64,000 nucleotides of DNA from an uncultured Eggerthellaceae bacterium (GCA_910580205.1 CAJTVP010000009.1:1-64000), one strand, 5' to 3'. Shown: positions 34,099-42,743, numbered from the stretch's first letter. Notes: generated by a model not told the origin, from the letters alone. Numbers and translations: made by a program.

Positions 34099-35766
34099 TC
34101 ACTCGTCAGATAGCGGAAGTGTGACAGTGAAGGTGGTGCCTTCAGCCAGCGAAGAGGAAACCGTAATCTCACCGTTGTGCTCATGGGCGATCTGCTGGCC
34201 GATGGCCAGGCCCAAGCCGTAACCGCCCTTGCCGCCCGTGCGTGCTTTGTCAGCGCGATAGAATCGGTCGAACAGGTGCTCCAGATCTTCTGGCGCGATG
34301 GGCTCACCGGTGTTGTGCACGCTCAAAAGCGCTACTGGGTCGGTCAGGGCAGCCGGAGCTTCGATGGTCAGAGAAACATCAACCAACCCGTTGGGCTCCA
34401 CGTATTTGCAGGCATTGTCAATGAGCGTTGACACCATGCGTCCGAGCTTTTCCTCGTCCCCATCAACGCTCACGCCTTCTTGGATCCGGCTCTCAAGCAG
34501 GATGCCGCGGTCAAAGGCCACGGATTCGAATTGGAGCACTTCGCCTTCCACCAGATCTGAAAGGTCGAGCCGCTTCGCGTTCGCCGCTGTTCGCGCTGCT
34601 TCCTTCTCCTTGTCATGCTGGGGGCGCGCCAGGCTCAACATGTCATTCACCAAAAGCTGCATGCGATGGGCTTCCGTTTCCGAGCTTTCGATCCACTGCA
34701 TCTGCTCCGCTATGGAAGAATCCGGATGCGAGCGCAGGATGGAGAGATTCGCCAAGATGACCGTGAGCGGCGTTTTCAGCTCATGGGAGGCATCAGCTGT
34801 GAATTGCTGCTGCCGTTTGATGCTTTGCATCACAGGGCGGACGGCCCAGTTGGAGAAGAAGATGTTGATGAGGAAGAAGATCACCAGCGCGATGGCGCCC
34901 ACCATCGCCAGCATGAAGGCCAAGCGCTGCCATTCGTGCGTGCGCGAGGCATCAGCATAGGCCACGTACCAGCCGCCATCGGTGGAGAGCCGCTCATACA
35001 TGAGGTCGTATTCGGGCAGGTAGCCGCGAGCGTTCGAGCTGGCGATCACGTCTTCATCAGCGCGCAACAGGATGCGTTCGGGCAACATGGCGGTGGTATA
35101 TGCGGGAATGGCCGTGTAGATGCCGTTCTCTTCCACTTTGAACACGGCGGTCAGCACGGTGGCAGACCCGTTGGCGCCGCCGATGACCGGAGGTGCCACG
35201 GTGCTTTCAGAGGATGCGCTTTCCGAGGCGCTGGCATCTCCATCCTCTGTGTTGGGGTGCGCATCTTCGGGGAGGGCGGCATCGCTTTCGCTGGCTTGGC
35301 TTGGAACATCGGGCGTGTTGGCCGTCGTTTCCGCGTCCAGACCGCTTTCTTCGTCTTCGCTGGAGGCATCCGCTCCGGAGAGGGCGTCGGTGGCGTTGCG
35401 AGCATCGACCATGTTGACGGCGTTGGTCGGGTTGGAGAGGTGCTGTTTGCCGGAATCCAGCACGCCGATCACGGGCTTGGGGTCCTCCTCGGCAGCCGCG
35501 TCCAACGCGTCCGTGAGGGTGATATCAGCCCGGTCCACCTCTGGACGCTCCAAACGCTGAACCTCGTCCACTTGGTTGGGCGCCGTTCCCTCAGCGGAGG
35601 CCACGCGCACAAGAACGCTGGTCAACTGGTCGTAGATGGCATTCACGCTGGCGTTGTGATTGAGCACGCAGATGGTGCCGAACGTGAACACGAGCACGAT
35701 GGTCGCAAGAGCCATGTTGATGACGACGAATTTGATGCGGAGACGTTGGATAGGCGTGCGTTCCAT
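34099..35766 (-). CDS. Sensor histidine kinase
   Basis: A 555-residue membrane kinase. The first helix is near residues 11-33 and the second near 283-307 (LAMVGAIALVIFFLINIFF). The ~250 residues between, outside the cell, contain a long acidic, Ser/Ala/Asp/Glu-rich stretch. The cytosolic part has HisKA with the phosphorylated His in DASHELKTPLTVIL (about H328) and HATPase_c with the N box DNACKYV and G boxes GKGGYGLGLAI. It is encoded 36 bases downstream of its response regulator and surely pairs with it. The signal is unknown; the acidic outer segment hints at cations or cationic peptides (inference). Confidence 0.92.
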   Translation of the reverse strand: MERTPIQRLRIKFVVINMALATIVLVFTFGTICVLNHNASVNAIYDQLTSVLVRVASAEGTAPNQVDEVQRLERPEVDRADITLTDALDAAAEEDPKPVIGVLDSGKQHLSNPTNAVNMVDARNATDALSGADASSEDEESGLDAETTANTPDVPSQASESDAALPEDAHPNTEDGDASASESASSESTVAPPVIGGANGSATVLTAVFKVEENGIYTAIPAYTTAMLPERILLRADEDVIASSNARGYLPEYDLMYERLSTDGGWYVAYADASRTHEWQRLAFMLAMVGAIALVIFFLINIFFSNWAVRPVMQSIKRQQQFTADASHELKTPLTVILANLSILRSHPDSSIAEQMQWIESSETEAHRMQLLVNDMLSLARPQHDKEKEAARTAANAKRLDLSDLVEGEVLQFESVAFDRGILLESRIQEGVSVDGDEEKLGRMVSTLIDNACKYVEPNGLVDVSLTIEAPAALTDPVALLSVHNTGEPIAPEDLEHLFDRFYRADKARTGGKGGYGLGLAIGQQIAHEHNGEITVSSSLAEGTTFTVTLPLSDE

Positions 35767-35802
35767 GAGGCTGTTCCGTTTCTTCGCGCGTTGGCTTTGG
35801 CG

Positions 35803-36480
35803 CTATTCGCTCACGAAGCGGTAGCCCGCCCGGCGCACGGTCTCGATCTTGCAGGCGCTTCCGAGGTGCTTCAGCTTCTTCCGCAAGAATGAGATGTAGG
35901 CTTCCACGTTGTTGTCGCCGGCGCTTGATGCTTGGCCCCATGCTTTAGTGATGAGCGTGTCTTTGGACACGATGGTTCCGGGGCTGGACATGAGGATCTT
36001 CAAGATGCTGAACTCTTTGAAGCTGAGCTGGAGATGCTTGCCTGATCCTGAGCAGGAAAGCTCGTAGTCTTCCAACCCCAGCGTGAGGTCGCCCACAGAG
36101 AGCGCTTCGAACTGCACTTCCCCTTGGCGGCGGGACAGCGCGCGCAGGTGCGCCATGAGCTCAGCGGGGGAGAAGGGCTTCGTCATGTAGTCATCCGCGC
36201 CGGCATCCAGACCGGTGATCTTGTCACCCACCGCGTCGCGGGCGGTCAGCAGCAAGATGGGCGTGGAGATGTTCGCTCGGCGCAGTTCGCGGGTGGCTTC
36301 GAAGCCGTCAAGGCGCGGCATCATGACGTCCATGACGATGACATCATAGGCGCCCACGGTGGCGTAGTCCACAGCCGCCTGGCCATCTGCCACTTTGTCG
36401 ATCTCGTAACCGTTGTCTTCCAGGATCTTCTCAAGCGCTTCGGCCAGCCGCTCGTCGTCTTCCGCAATGAGAACATTCAT
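35803..36480 (-). CDS. OmpR/PhoB-family response regulator
   Basis: A 225-residue DNA-binding regulator. The receiver domain has the acid pocket D8/D9, the phosphorylated D51 (VIVMDVMMPRL) and K101-type KPF motif (DDYMTKPFSP). The C-terminal winged helix (LQLSFKEFSILKIL, VEAYISFLRKKLK, GYRF) is of the OmpR type. AAGGAGG precedes the ATG. A tandem 11-base repeat lies ~60 bases upstream, which suggests self-regulation. Confidence 0.94.
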   Translation of the reverse strand: MNVLIAEDDERLAEALEKILEDNGYEIDKVADGQAAVDYATVGAYDVIVMDVMMPRLDGFEATRELRRANISTPILLLTARDAVGDKITGLDAGADDYMTKPFSPAELMAHLRALSRRQGEVQFEALSVGDLTLGLEDYELSCSGSGKHLQLSFKEFSILKILMSSPGTIVSKDTLITKAWGQASSAGDNNVEAYISFLRKKLKHLGSACKIETVRRAGYRFVSE

Positions 36481-36538
36481 AGCGCCTCCTTGTTCTCCTG
36501 CATTTTACCGCGCAGCGGCCAAGGTGGCGGGAGGGGCG

Positions 36539-36560
36539 AACCTGAAACCAACCTGAAAAC
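36539..36560. promoter_or_regulatory. Tandem 11-bp direct repeat, likely response-regulator box
   Basis: AACCTGAAACC is followed directly by AACCTGAAAAC, an 11-bp direct repeat, with an inverted third half-site TTTCAGG at 36571-36577. OmpR/PhoB regulators bind such helical-phase repeats. On the minus strand a TAAAAT -10 (36502-36507) lies at suitable distance for the regulator gene; on the plus strand TATAGT (36598-36603) may serve the transcript toward folE. Confidence 0.6.
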
Positions 36561-36603
36561 ACAACCGGTGTTTCAGGAAGCTTTAAGGTAGTTCACGTAT
36601 AGT

Positions 36604-36805
36604 GCATAACAGTGTTTCCCAGCACCAGCGTGACGCGAAGCCAACGGGAGACCGAAAAGTTCGCGCCACGCAGTTTTGACAATTGAATCCGGGTGAATCT
36701 TAACAACCATCGCCGGTCTGACCAACCGGCAAAGATTCCAACCTTTCTCACCCAGATGCGCGAAGACCCTGCGGATTACTCCTCCATCCCAGGGTCTTCT
36801 TTTTT
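36604..36805 (+). ncRNA. Candidate leader or small RNA ending in a terminator, before folE
   Basis: A 200-base gene-free stretch runs from the -10-like TATAGT to a strong terminator (arms GAAGACCCT 36762-36770 and AGGGTCTTC 36791-36799, then a T-run to 36805). Inside are CCGGT/ACCGG (about 36713-36729) and a TTGACA at about 36675, which may be a second promoter. It could be a free small RNA or a conditional leader for folE. No known riboswitch core was found. Confidence 0.4.
36762..36805 (+). terminator. Intrinsic terminator 40 bases before folE
   Basis: Nine-base arms GAAGACCCT and AGGGTCTTC close a 20-base loop and run into six T. Its position just before a start codon suggests attenuation or the end of a small RNA. 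Confidence 0.85.
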
Positions 36806-36844
36806 GCGCTTGCGCTATCCTTACCCGTGACGGAAAGGATGGCC

Positions 36845-37408
36845 ATGGACAACCAGAAGATCGAACAAGGTGTGCGCCTCATCCTTGAAGGCATCGGGGA
36901 GGATCCCGATCGAGAAGGGCTGCTGAAGACGCCTGCCCGCGTGGCTCGCATGTACGAAGAGGTTTTCGCAGGCATGGATGAAGATCCTGCGCGCCACTTC
37001 GATGTTCTGTTCGACGAAGGCCATCAGGAGATGGTGATAGAGCGCAACATCCCGTTCTATTCCATGTGCGAACATCACTTGGTTCCGTTCTTCGGACACG
37101 CGCACATCGCTTACATCCCTGGGCCAGACGGCCGCATTTGCGGGCTGTCGAAACTGGCGCGTCTGGTGGAAGGGTTCGCGCGCCGCCCGCAGGTGCAAGA
37201 GCGACTGACCTCGCAGATCGCAGACACGCTCGTGAGCAAGCTGGATCCCCAAGGAGTGCTGGTCATCCTGGATGCGGAGCATCTCTGCATGAGCATGCGC
37301 GGCATCAAAAAGCCGGGCAGCCGCACCACCACCAGCGCGGTCCGCGGCATCTTCGAGCAGCGGTCCGCCACGCGCGCAGAAGCGCTCAGCTTGATCTTGC
37401 GCTCGTGA
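36845..37408 (+). CDS. folE: GTP cyclohydrolase I
   Basis: FolE converts GTP to dihydroneopterin triphosphate, the first step of folate synthesis. Zinc ligands are C75 and H78 (YSMCEHHLVPF) and C148 (AEHLCMSMRG). The C-terminal TTTSAVRGIF and the whole 187-residue length are standard. I chose the ATG at 36845 because AAAGGA is at the right spacing; GTG 36827 and ATG 36839 are in frame but badly spaced. No other folate genes follow in the window; the next gene is an ACT protein 70 bases on. Confidence 0.95.
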   Translation: MDNQKIEQGVRLILEGIGEDPDREGLLKTPARVARMYEEVFAGMDEDPARHFDVLFDEGHQEMVIERNIPFYSMCEHHLVPFFGHAHIAYIPGPDGRICGLSKLARLVEGFARRPQVQERLTSQIADTLVSKLDPQGVLVILDAEHLCMSMRGIKKPGSRTTTSAVRGIFEQRSATRAEALSLILRS

Positions 37409-37478
37409 ACGGGCGTGCTGCATAGATGCAAGGCGGATGGAGATCGGCAAAGAACAAGACATCGCGAAAGGAACTTCC

Positions 37479-37754
37479 ATGAAATGCGTCATCTCGGTGT
37501 TGGGCAAAGACCAGACGGGCATCGTGGCCGCCGTGGCCACCGTGCTCACGGAGTGCAAGGCGAACATCGACGACATCAATCAGACCATCCTGGGCGCGGA
37601 GGAGCTGTTCTCCATGACCATGCTGGTCACGCTGGATGTGGACGCGCACCCGTTCAATGAGGTGCAGGAGCGTCTGACGGAGGTGGGGGCGCGTTTGGGC
37701 TGTCAGATCACCATCCAACGGGAAGACGTCTTCCGTTTCATGCACGAGGTGTAG
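37479..37754 (+). CDS. ACT domain protein (UPF0237 family)
   Basis: A 91-residue small regulator made of one ACT fold. The start CVISVLGKDQTGIVAAVATVL and the next block NIDDINQTIL are characteristic of this family, which resembles the glycine cleavage repressor GcvR ACT module. Such proteins bind amino acids or related ligands. AAAGGAAC precedes the ATG at 37479. The family is usually followed by a PFL-like DUF711 gene; here a glycosyltransferase gene follows after 6 bases instead. Confidence 0.88.
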   Translation: MKCVISVLGKDQTGIVAAVATVLTECKANIDDINQTILGAEELFSMTMLVTLDVDAHPFNEVQERLTEVGARLGCQITIQREDVFRFMHEV

Positions 37755-37760
37755 CCGTTG

Positions 37761-38867
37761 ATGCCCGACGGATGCGGAACAGCGAACAGAGGGCTCGCGG
37801 CTTCAGTGAGCGGACGGCCTGACGGAGAGGCGCCCGCGCTTTCGCTCATCGTGCCCTGCCACAATGAAGCGGCGAACATGCGTCCGTTCGCAGAGCGCGT
37901 GATGGAGTGCCTGAGCGTTGAGGGCGCACCGGAGACCCTGGAGCTCATCTTCGTGGATGATGGTTCGCAGGATGACACGCTGGCCCAAGTCACGGAGCTG
38001 ATCGCTGAAGCGCCGTCGGATCGCATCCAGATGTGCGCCATCGAGCTGTCGCGCAACTTCGACAAGGAAGCCGCTATGCTGGCGGGGTTGGAACGCGCAA
38101 CGGGCGCGCTCATCGGGTTCATCGATGCGGACCTTCAACAAGATCCGCAGACATCCTTCGAGATGTACGCCTATCTCCAAAGCCATCCGGAAATGGATTG
38201 CGTGGCGGCCGTGCAGGAAGAGAGGCGCGAAGGGCGCATGGTCACCTGGCTCAAAAAGCGCTTTTACCGCACCTTCAACGCGGTGGGCGACGTGGAGCTG
38301 CCAGCTCACGCCAGTGATTTCCGCGTGTTCCGCCGCAACGTGGCTGACGCGCTCATGGCCATGCCGGAATACTTCCGCTTCTCAAAGGGCCTGTTCGCGT
38401 GGGTGGGCTTCCGCACGCACACCATCCCGTATCAGCCAGCGGAACGACACGCTGGGGAGACGTCGTGGTCGCTGCGCGGGCTGTTCGGTTACGCCTTCTC
38501 TGGCATCGTCTCATTCACCACGTGGCCGCTGCGTCTGGTCCTGTATTTGGGCATCATCGCGTCCGTGGCATCTCTGGCGTACTTGATCGTCGTGCTGTTC
38601 GAGTACCTCATCGTTGGAATCAACGTTCCGGGCTATCCCACGCTGGTTTGCCTGATCCTCTTGTTCTTCGGCATCGTGATGTTGGCCATGGGCGTCTTCG
38701 GCGAGTATTTGGGACGCATCTACATTGAGGGCAAGCGGCGGCCGATCTACATCGCTCGACAAGTGATCACGCAGCCGGCCAAAGCGGCGTCTCCGGCGAA
38801 GGCGACAACACCCTCAGCAGAAGCGGCGAACGAAGGAGCGCGCATCGAAGATGCCAGCGCGCGCTAA
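37761..38867 (+). CDS. Family 2 glycosyltransferase, DPM1/GtrB/CsbB-like, membrane-anchored
   Basis: A 368-residue enzyme that should move a sugar from a nucleotide donor to undecaprenyl phosphate on the inner face of the membrane. The GT-A fold has LSLIVPCHNEA, the metal and sugar-nucleotide acids IFVDDGSQDD (near 64) and FIDADLQQDP (near 121). Two C-terminal membrane helices (about 236-258 and 270-300) end with YLGRIYIEGKRRPIYI, typical of GtrB-like proteins. The next gene, which overlaps by 17 bases, is YfhO-like. In Bacillus the CsbB-YfhO pair adds GlcNAc to lipoteichoic acid, and the same job is plausible here. ATG 37761 is preceded by GAGGTG; TTG 37758 is an alternative. Confidence 0.9.
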   Translation: MPDGCGTANRGLAASVSGRPDGEAPALSLIVPCHNEAANMRPFAERVMECLSVEGAPETLELIFVDDGSQDDTLAQVTELIAEAPSDRIQMCAIELSRNFDKEAAMLAGLERATGALIGFIDADLQQDPQTSFEMYAYLQSHPEMDCVAAVQEERREGRMVTWLKKRFYRTFNAVGDVELPAHASDFRVFRRNVADALMAMPEYFRFSKGLFAWVGFRTHTIPYQPAERHAGETSWSLRGLFGYAFSGIVSFTTWPLRLVLYLGIIASVASLAYLIVVLFEYLIVGINVPGYPTLVCLILLFFGIVMLAMGVFGEYLGRIYIEGKRRPIYIARQVITQPAKAASPAKATTPSAEAANEGARIEDASAR

Positions 38868-41247
38868 GACGTTCCTCTACGGACTGGGCTGCTTCCTTCT
38901 GCCCATCGCCATCCTCTCGGTGGCGGCAGCGGTGAACAATGTGTATCCCTTCGGAACTGAAACGTTCATTTCCTCTGATATGCGCACGCAGTATGTGGAT
39001 TTCTTCGTGTGGTACCGCAATGCTCTTCTAGGTGATGCGGACATTTCCTATATGACCAGCCAAATGCTCGGAAATCCTATGGCAGCGACCATTGGGTATT
39101 ACTTGGCGAGCCCCCTCAATCTGGGTGTCATCCTCTTCGACCAGAAGGATGTGCCGTTGTTCTGTTTCGTGGCTGTTTTGGTGAAAGTGGGCTTCATCCA
39201 GCTGGCCTGCGTCTTCTATCTGCGCCGCCGTTTCTCGCTGTCTCGTACCTGGGCCTGCGCGCTGTCTCTCGGCTTCTCTCTTTCCATGTGGACTCTCACG
39301 GAGATGCGCAATGTCATGTGGCTGGATGCGCTCATCTTGCTCCCCATCTGCGCTTGGGCTGTCTGCTGCCTTTTGCGCAGTGGCAAGTGGCGGCTGCTGG
39401 CGCTGTCCTATGGCCTCTGCTTGCTCACCTGCTGGTATACCGGATACATGGTGGGGTTGTTCCTGTGCTTCTACGGCGTGTTCGAAGGATACGTTCTGGG
39501 GTATGAAGGCGTTCCCTCAACTGGCAAGGTGCACATCCGGCGACTTTTGCTGCTCGTGGGCGTATTGGCCTTGGGGGTGGCGCTTTCAGCGGTGGTGTTC
39601 GTGCCCAGCGTGCTGGGGATCGTGAACGGCGCGGCCACGGAGATCGGGGGCCATACCTCCGGTTTTGCGGGCGCTCACAGCAAATTGGCCGAGAAAGCGC
39701 CTTTTCTTGAGGAGATCCCCATGGCGGCCATCATCGGCGCTTTGGGTTGCATGCTTTTGGCCATCGTTGGAGCTGTTCTCTTCTTTGCACGCAAACGCCC
39801 GTTCCGCCAGCGATACGCCATCTTGCTGTTCGTGCTGCTCATGCTCTGCCTCGTCGGCTGCTTCGCGGTGCCGTATTTTATGTTCGCGCCTGTAACTGGA
39901 GTTCTGAGTGGGCTGTTCCTGGGATCATACGAGATGGATAAGACGCCTCAGCTCTATGGCAGCATACTGTTGCTTCTTCTCACTATCTGGCTTTTCTGCT
40001 TGAAGCGCGTGCCGCTGAAGTTGAAACTAGCTGTGGGATTGTTCTTGTTCCTCATGCTGTTGAGTTCGTGGGTGAGTCCGCTCCAACTCATATGGTGCGG
40101 ATTTCGTCTTCCGGCGGGTCACTATAGCCGCACGGCATTCCTGTTCGTGTTCTTGCTGTTGTGGTGCGGGGGGTATGCAGCTCGGGAGATCTTGGCTGAT
40201 CCGGCGAAGCGATCCGGTGCATTCTTTGAGAAGTTGCCGATCCAACTGGGTGTGCTTGCGTTGGTTGTCGTGGAGCTTGTTGTAAGAGTATCTGTCATGA
40301 TGAATTATCAATATGGGTCCATCTCTCAAGAGCTGTTCGATCAGTACGAGGCATCGGCTATATCGCAAATGGAGGAACTGGAGCGGTATGATCCAGGCGT
40401 GTATCGCATCAAGAAAGAATACTGGCGTCTCGGCGAAGCGGGAATGAACGACGGTTTGTGGGATGGGTCCAATCGCATAGACTCGTATACGTCCACTGGA
40501 GATGGAAATGTGCTCATGTTTCTATCGAAGATCGGGTGCGGAGATGGGAAGTTCTGCACCTATGCTTCTAGCAGCCCTTTTCCTATTGATGTGCTGTTCG
40601 GCATAAAATACATGAGCACAGACGGGGATCCGGGCATTTGGAAGGATGCGGGCTTCACGCCCATCGAACTGCCGGAGGGCGCGAAGTTCTATGAGACGCC
40701 CTATCCGCTGTCGCTGGCCTATTGCGTCCCTGCGTCCATGGTGGGATTCCAGTTGCCGGAGGGTGATTGGGCGGAATGCCTGAATGCCTTCTGCGCGGCT
40801 GCTTCGGGAAGCCAGATGCCCGTGTATCCGAACGCAGGCATCGAAGACGTCCCTGACTACGATCCCGCGGCGCTTGAGGCCATGTATCAGGCGGTGAGCG
40901 CGCATCAATTCACCTTCGAAGAGTTCGGCGGGTCCACCATCCGCGGCAGCGTGGAGGCACCGGAAGGACAGGTGCTGCTCATGACCATCCCGAATCAGCC
41001 GGGGTGGGAGGTGCGCGTGAACGGTCAGTCCGTTGAGCCGCAAAACGTGGGATCAGGCGCGCTCATGGCCATCCCTGTCGAACCGGGAGCGAACGCCGTG
41101 GAGATGCGGTTCACTCCGCCGGGGCTCATCTCAGGAGCGATCATCACTGCTGGCGCGCTGCTTTTCATCGTGCTGGTCCCTCTGTTCCGGAAACGCAAAA
41201 CCGCGAAGGATACGGGTTCAGAGATGGTCTCAAAGGAGGCGGCATGA
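38851..41247 (+). CDS. YfhO-family membrane protein (GT-C-like glycosyl transfer)
   Basis: A 798-residue polytopic protein with about twelve to thirteen membrane helices, an outer region (about 500-760) and a last helix near the C-terminus (GAIITAGALLFIVLVPLF). The first outer loop carries ETFISSDMRTQYVDFFVWY, with the acidic residues expected of a GT-C active site, and the block WYTGYMVGLFLCFYGVFE. YfhO proteins take lipid-linked sugars made by a DPM1-like enzyme and put them on surface polymers. It overlaps both neighbours (17 bases before, 4 after), so the three genes are one translational unit. Codon use in the helical part is a little more AT-rich than nearby genes. Confidence 0.87.
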   Translation: MPARAKTFLYGLGCFLLPIAILSVAAAVNNVYPFGTETFISSDMRTQYVDFFVWYRNALLGDADISYMTSQMLGNPMAATIGYYLASPLNLGVILFDQKDVPLFCFVAVLVKVGFIQLACVFYLRRRFSLSRTWACALSLGFSLSMWTLTEMRNVMWLDALILLPICAWAVCCLLRSGKWRLLALSYGLCLLTCWYTGYMVGLFLCFYGVFEGYVLGYEGVPSTGKVHIRRLLLLVGVLALGVALSAVVFVPSVLGIVNGAATEIGGHTSGFAGAHSKLAEKAPFLEEIPMAAIIGALGCMLLAIVGAVLFFARKRPFRQRYAILLFVLLMLCLVGCFAVPYFMFAPVTGVLSGLFLGSYEMDKTPQLYGSILLLLLTIWLFCLKRVPLKLKLAVGLFLFLMLLSSWVSPLQLIWCGFRLPAGHYSRTAFLFVFLLLWCGGYAAREILADPAKRSGAFFEKLPIQLGVLALVVVELVVRVSVMMNYQYGSISQELFDQYEASAISQMEELERYDPGVYRIKKEYWRLGEAGMNDGLWDGSNRIDSYTSTGDGNVLMFLSKIGCGDGKFCTYASSSPFPIDVLFGIKYMSTDGDPGIWKDAGFTPIELPEGAKFYETPYPLSLAYCVPASMVGFQLPEGDWAECLNAFCAAASGSQMPVYPNAGIEDVPDYDPAALEAMYQAVSAHQFTFEEFGGSTIRGSVEAPEGQVLLMTIPNQPGWEVRVNGQSVEPQNVGSGALMAIPVEPGANAVEMRFTPPGLISGAIITAGALLFIVLVPLFRKRKTAKDTGSEMVSKEAA

Positions 41248-42128
41248 TCATCCACGCTGATGATTTCGGCATCACGCTGGACCAGTCAAAGGATATCCTC
41301 GCTTGCTCCGCTGCATGCGGCGGCGAAGGCGCGCTCAACTCCACGAGCGCGCTGACGACCTCTCCCCACTTTCAGGAGTGCGCGGAGTTCGCGAAGCCCT
41401 TCGTGGATGCAGGCCTCATCCGCATGGGATTGCATTTGAACCTGGTGGAGGGTCCAGCGCTCTCATCCCCCGATGACGCGCCCATCCTGGTGGGGGATGA
41501 TGGGCGGTTCCAGGCAGGGTTCGCGAAGCTGCTCAGCGCATCATTCGGCCCGCTCCATGATGAGCTGGTGCGCGAGGTCCGCACGGAAGCCCGCGCGCAG
41601 ATCCGCGCGTTCCTTGAGGCGTTCCCGGAGATGCAGGGGCGGTTGCGGCTGGACAGCCACCAGCACACGCATATGATCCCGGCGGTGTTCGAGGGGATGC
41701 TGGCGGCGGTGTCTGACGAGGGTTGCGCGCTGGAATACTTGCGCGTGCCCGCGGAGCCGTTGGCGCCGTATATGAACGTGGCTGCCGTCCGTGCGAAGGT
41801 GCCGCCGGTGAACCTGGCGAAGAACGGGCTGTTGAACCTGCTTTGGAAGCTGGATGCGCCACAGTATCCGCGGGAGCTTCCTGAACCAGCGCTGTTCTTT
41901 GGGCTGGCGCTTTCCGGACGGATGCAATATGCAGCGAACGGGGAGTTCCTGCAAGAGGCGGCGGCTCTTTCTCAGGCGAAGGGCCGTGAAGTGGAATTGC
42001 TCTTCCATCCGGGCGGTGTGCCGCGGTTGGAGGATTGCTTGGACACGCGTGAGAACGGATTCAGCGCATTCCAGTTGTCACCGAACCGCATCGCCGAATC
42101 TCACGCATTGCGAAATCTTCCTTTGTGA
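41244..42128 (+). CDS. ChbG/HpnK (YdjC)-family carbohydrate deacetylase
   Basis: A 294-residue metal-dependent deacetylase. Metal ligands are seen in IIHADDFGIT at the N-terminus (D6), GLHLNLVEG and DSHQHTHMIP (near 139-146), with FHPGGV near the end. Family members remove the N-acetyl group from GlcNAc-containing sugars or lipids such as diacetylchitobiose and the hopanoid precursor. The start overlaps the YfhO-like gene (ATGA). In this cassette a sugar N-deacetylation before or after transfer to the surface is likely. No signal peptide, so it acts inside the cell. Confidence 0.88.
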   Translation: MIIHADDFGITLDQSKDILACSAACGGEGALNSTSALTTSPHFQECAEFAKPFVDAGLIRMGLHLNLVEGPALSSPDDAPILVGDDGRFQAGFAKLLSASFGPLHDELVREVRTEARAQIRAFLEAFPEMQGRLRLDSHQHTHMIPAVFEGMLAAVSDEGCALEYLRVPAEPLAPYMNVAAVRAKVPPVNLAKNGLLNLLWKLDAPQYPRELPEPALFFGLALSGRMQYAANGEFLQEAAALSQAKGREVELLFHPGGVPRLEDCLDTRENGFSAFQLSPNRIAESHALRNLPL

Positions 42129-42135
42129 AAGAAAT

Positions 42136-42209
42136 TGGCTGGGGTACCAGGATTCGAACCTAGATAGCTGGCACCAAAAACCAGAGTCCTGCCGTTGGAC
42201 GATACCCCA
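42136..42209 (-). tRNA. tRNA-Gln (anticodon TTG)
   Basis: On the minus strand the gene folds into a cloverleaf: acceptor arms TGGGGTA and TACCCCA, T arm with GGTTCGAATCC, anticodon stem CTGGT/GCCAG and loop TTTTGGT giving anticodon TTG. The CCA end is encoded. It faces the end of the deacetylase gene. Confidence 0.96.
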
Positions 42210-42252
42210 GCGTGGGAGCAATGGTAGCACATAAGCTCTGTTCGCATCGTGC

Positions 42253-42524
42253 TTGCGTTCAACGCTCATCGTTTGCTATCATACCCCGCAGCCGACAAGG
42301 CGGTGGCTCCTTCGGGGAGCAAATACCTGGCGGTCCCATCCTCTTTTCGCACGGATGAGGGTCGCGCGGCTCGAAGTCGCACGCCTGACATGCAGGCATT
42401 TTCAAACCAGCCAAGCCGGTTTTGAGGTTTTGTGCACCTTTTTTCTATTTCTCAGCCTTTTCGCCAGTTTTATTTGCTAAAGTCAACGTTCGCTGTGTAA
42501 AAGCCGGTTTTTGGAGGCGAACCT
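42253..42524 (+). promoter_or_regulatory. Promoter and structured leader of the infA-rplQ operon
   Basis: TTGCGT (42253-42258), 18 bases, TATCAT (42277-42282) form a fair promoter. The ~230-base leader is GC-rich and structured: GGCTCC-TTCG-GGGAGC near 42313-42328 flanked by GGT/ACC, then CATCC/GGATG, then an AAACC/GGTTT stem and a T-run near 42440-42447. Ribosomal protein operons are often controlled by such leaders; S4 encoded here is a candidate regulator. No known consensus could be assigned. Apart from this the 315-base gap holds no gene. Confidence 0.45.
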
Positions 42525-42743
42525 TTGACTAAGGAAGATGTGATCGAGCTCGAGGGCACCGTGAAAGAGGCGCTCCCCAACGCCATGTTCAAGGTCGAGC
42601 TTGAGAACGGGCATGAGATCCTTGCCCACATTTCTGGCAAGATGCGCATGCATTACATCAAGATCCTGCCGGGGGACAAGGTCACGGTGGAGCTTTCCGT
42701 CTATGACCTGAACCGCGGCCGCATCACCTACCGTTTCAAATAA
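42525..42743 (+). CDS. infA: Translation initiation factor IF-1
   Basis: A 72-residue OB-fold protein that blocks the A site during initiation. The sequence is near-canonical (EDVIELEGTVKEALPNAMFK, GHEILAHISGKMRM). The start codon is TTG at 42525 with GGAGG upstream; no ATG is available at the conserved N-terminus, so the weak start is real. It heads the operon infA-rpmJ-rpsM-rpsK-rpsD-rpoA-rplQ. Confidence 0.97.
   Translation: MTKEDVIELEGTVKEALPNAMFKVELENGHEILAHISGKMRMHYIKILPGDKVTVELSVYDLNRGRITYRFK

Noticed and set aside
36604..36805. Tetrahydrofolate or cobalamin riboswitch before folE
   Set aside because: Some short words resemble these, but neither conserved core could be laid out; kept only as a leader or small RNA candidate.
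42290..42420. Signal recognition particle RNA or 6S-like RNA before infA
   Set aside because: The conserved SRP tetraloop/asymmetric loop sequence is absent and the stretch fits an mRNA leader.
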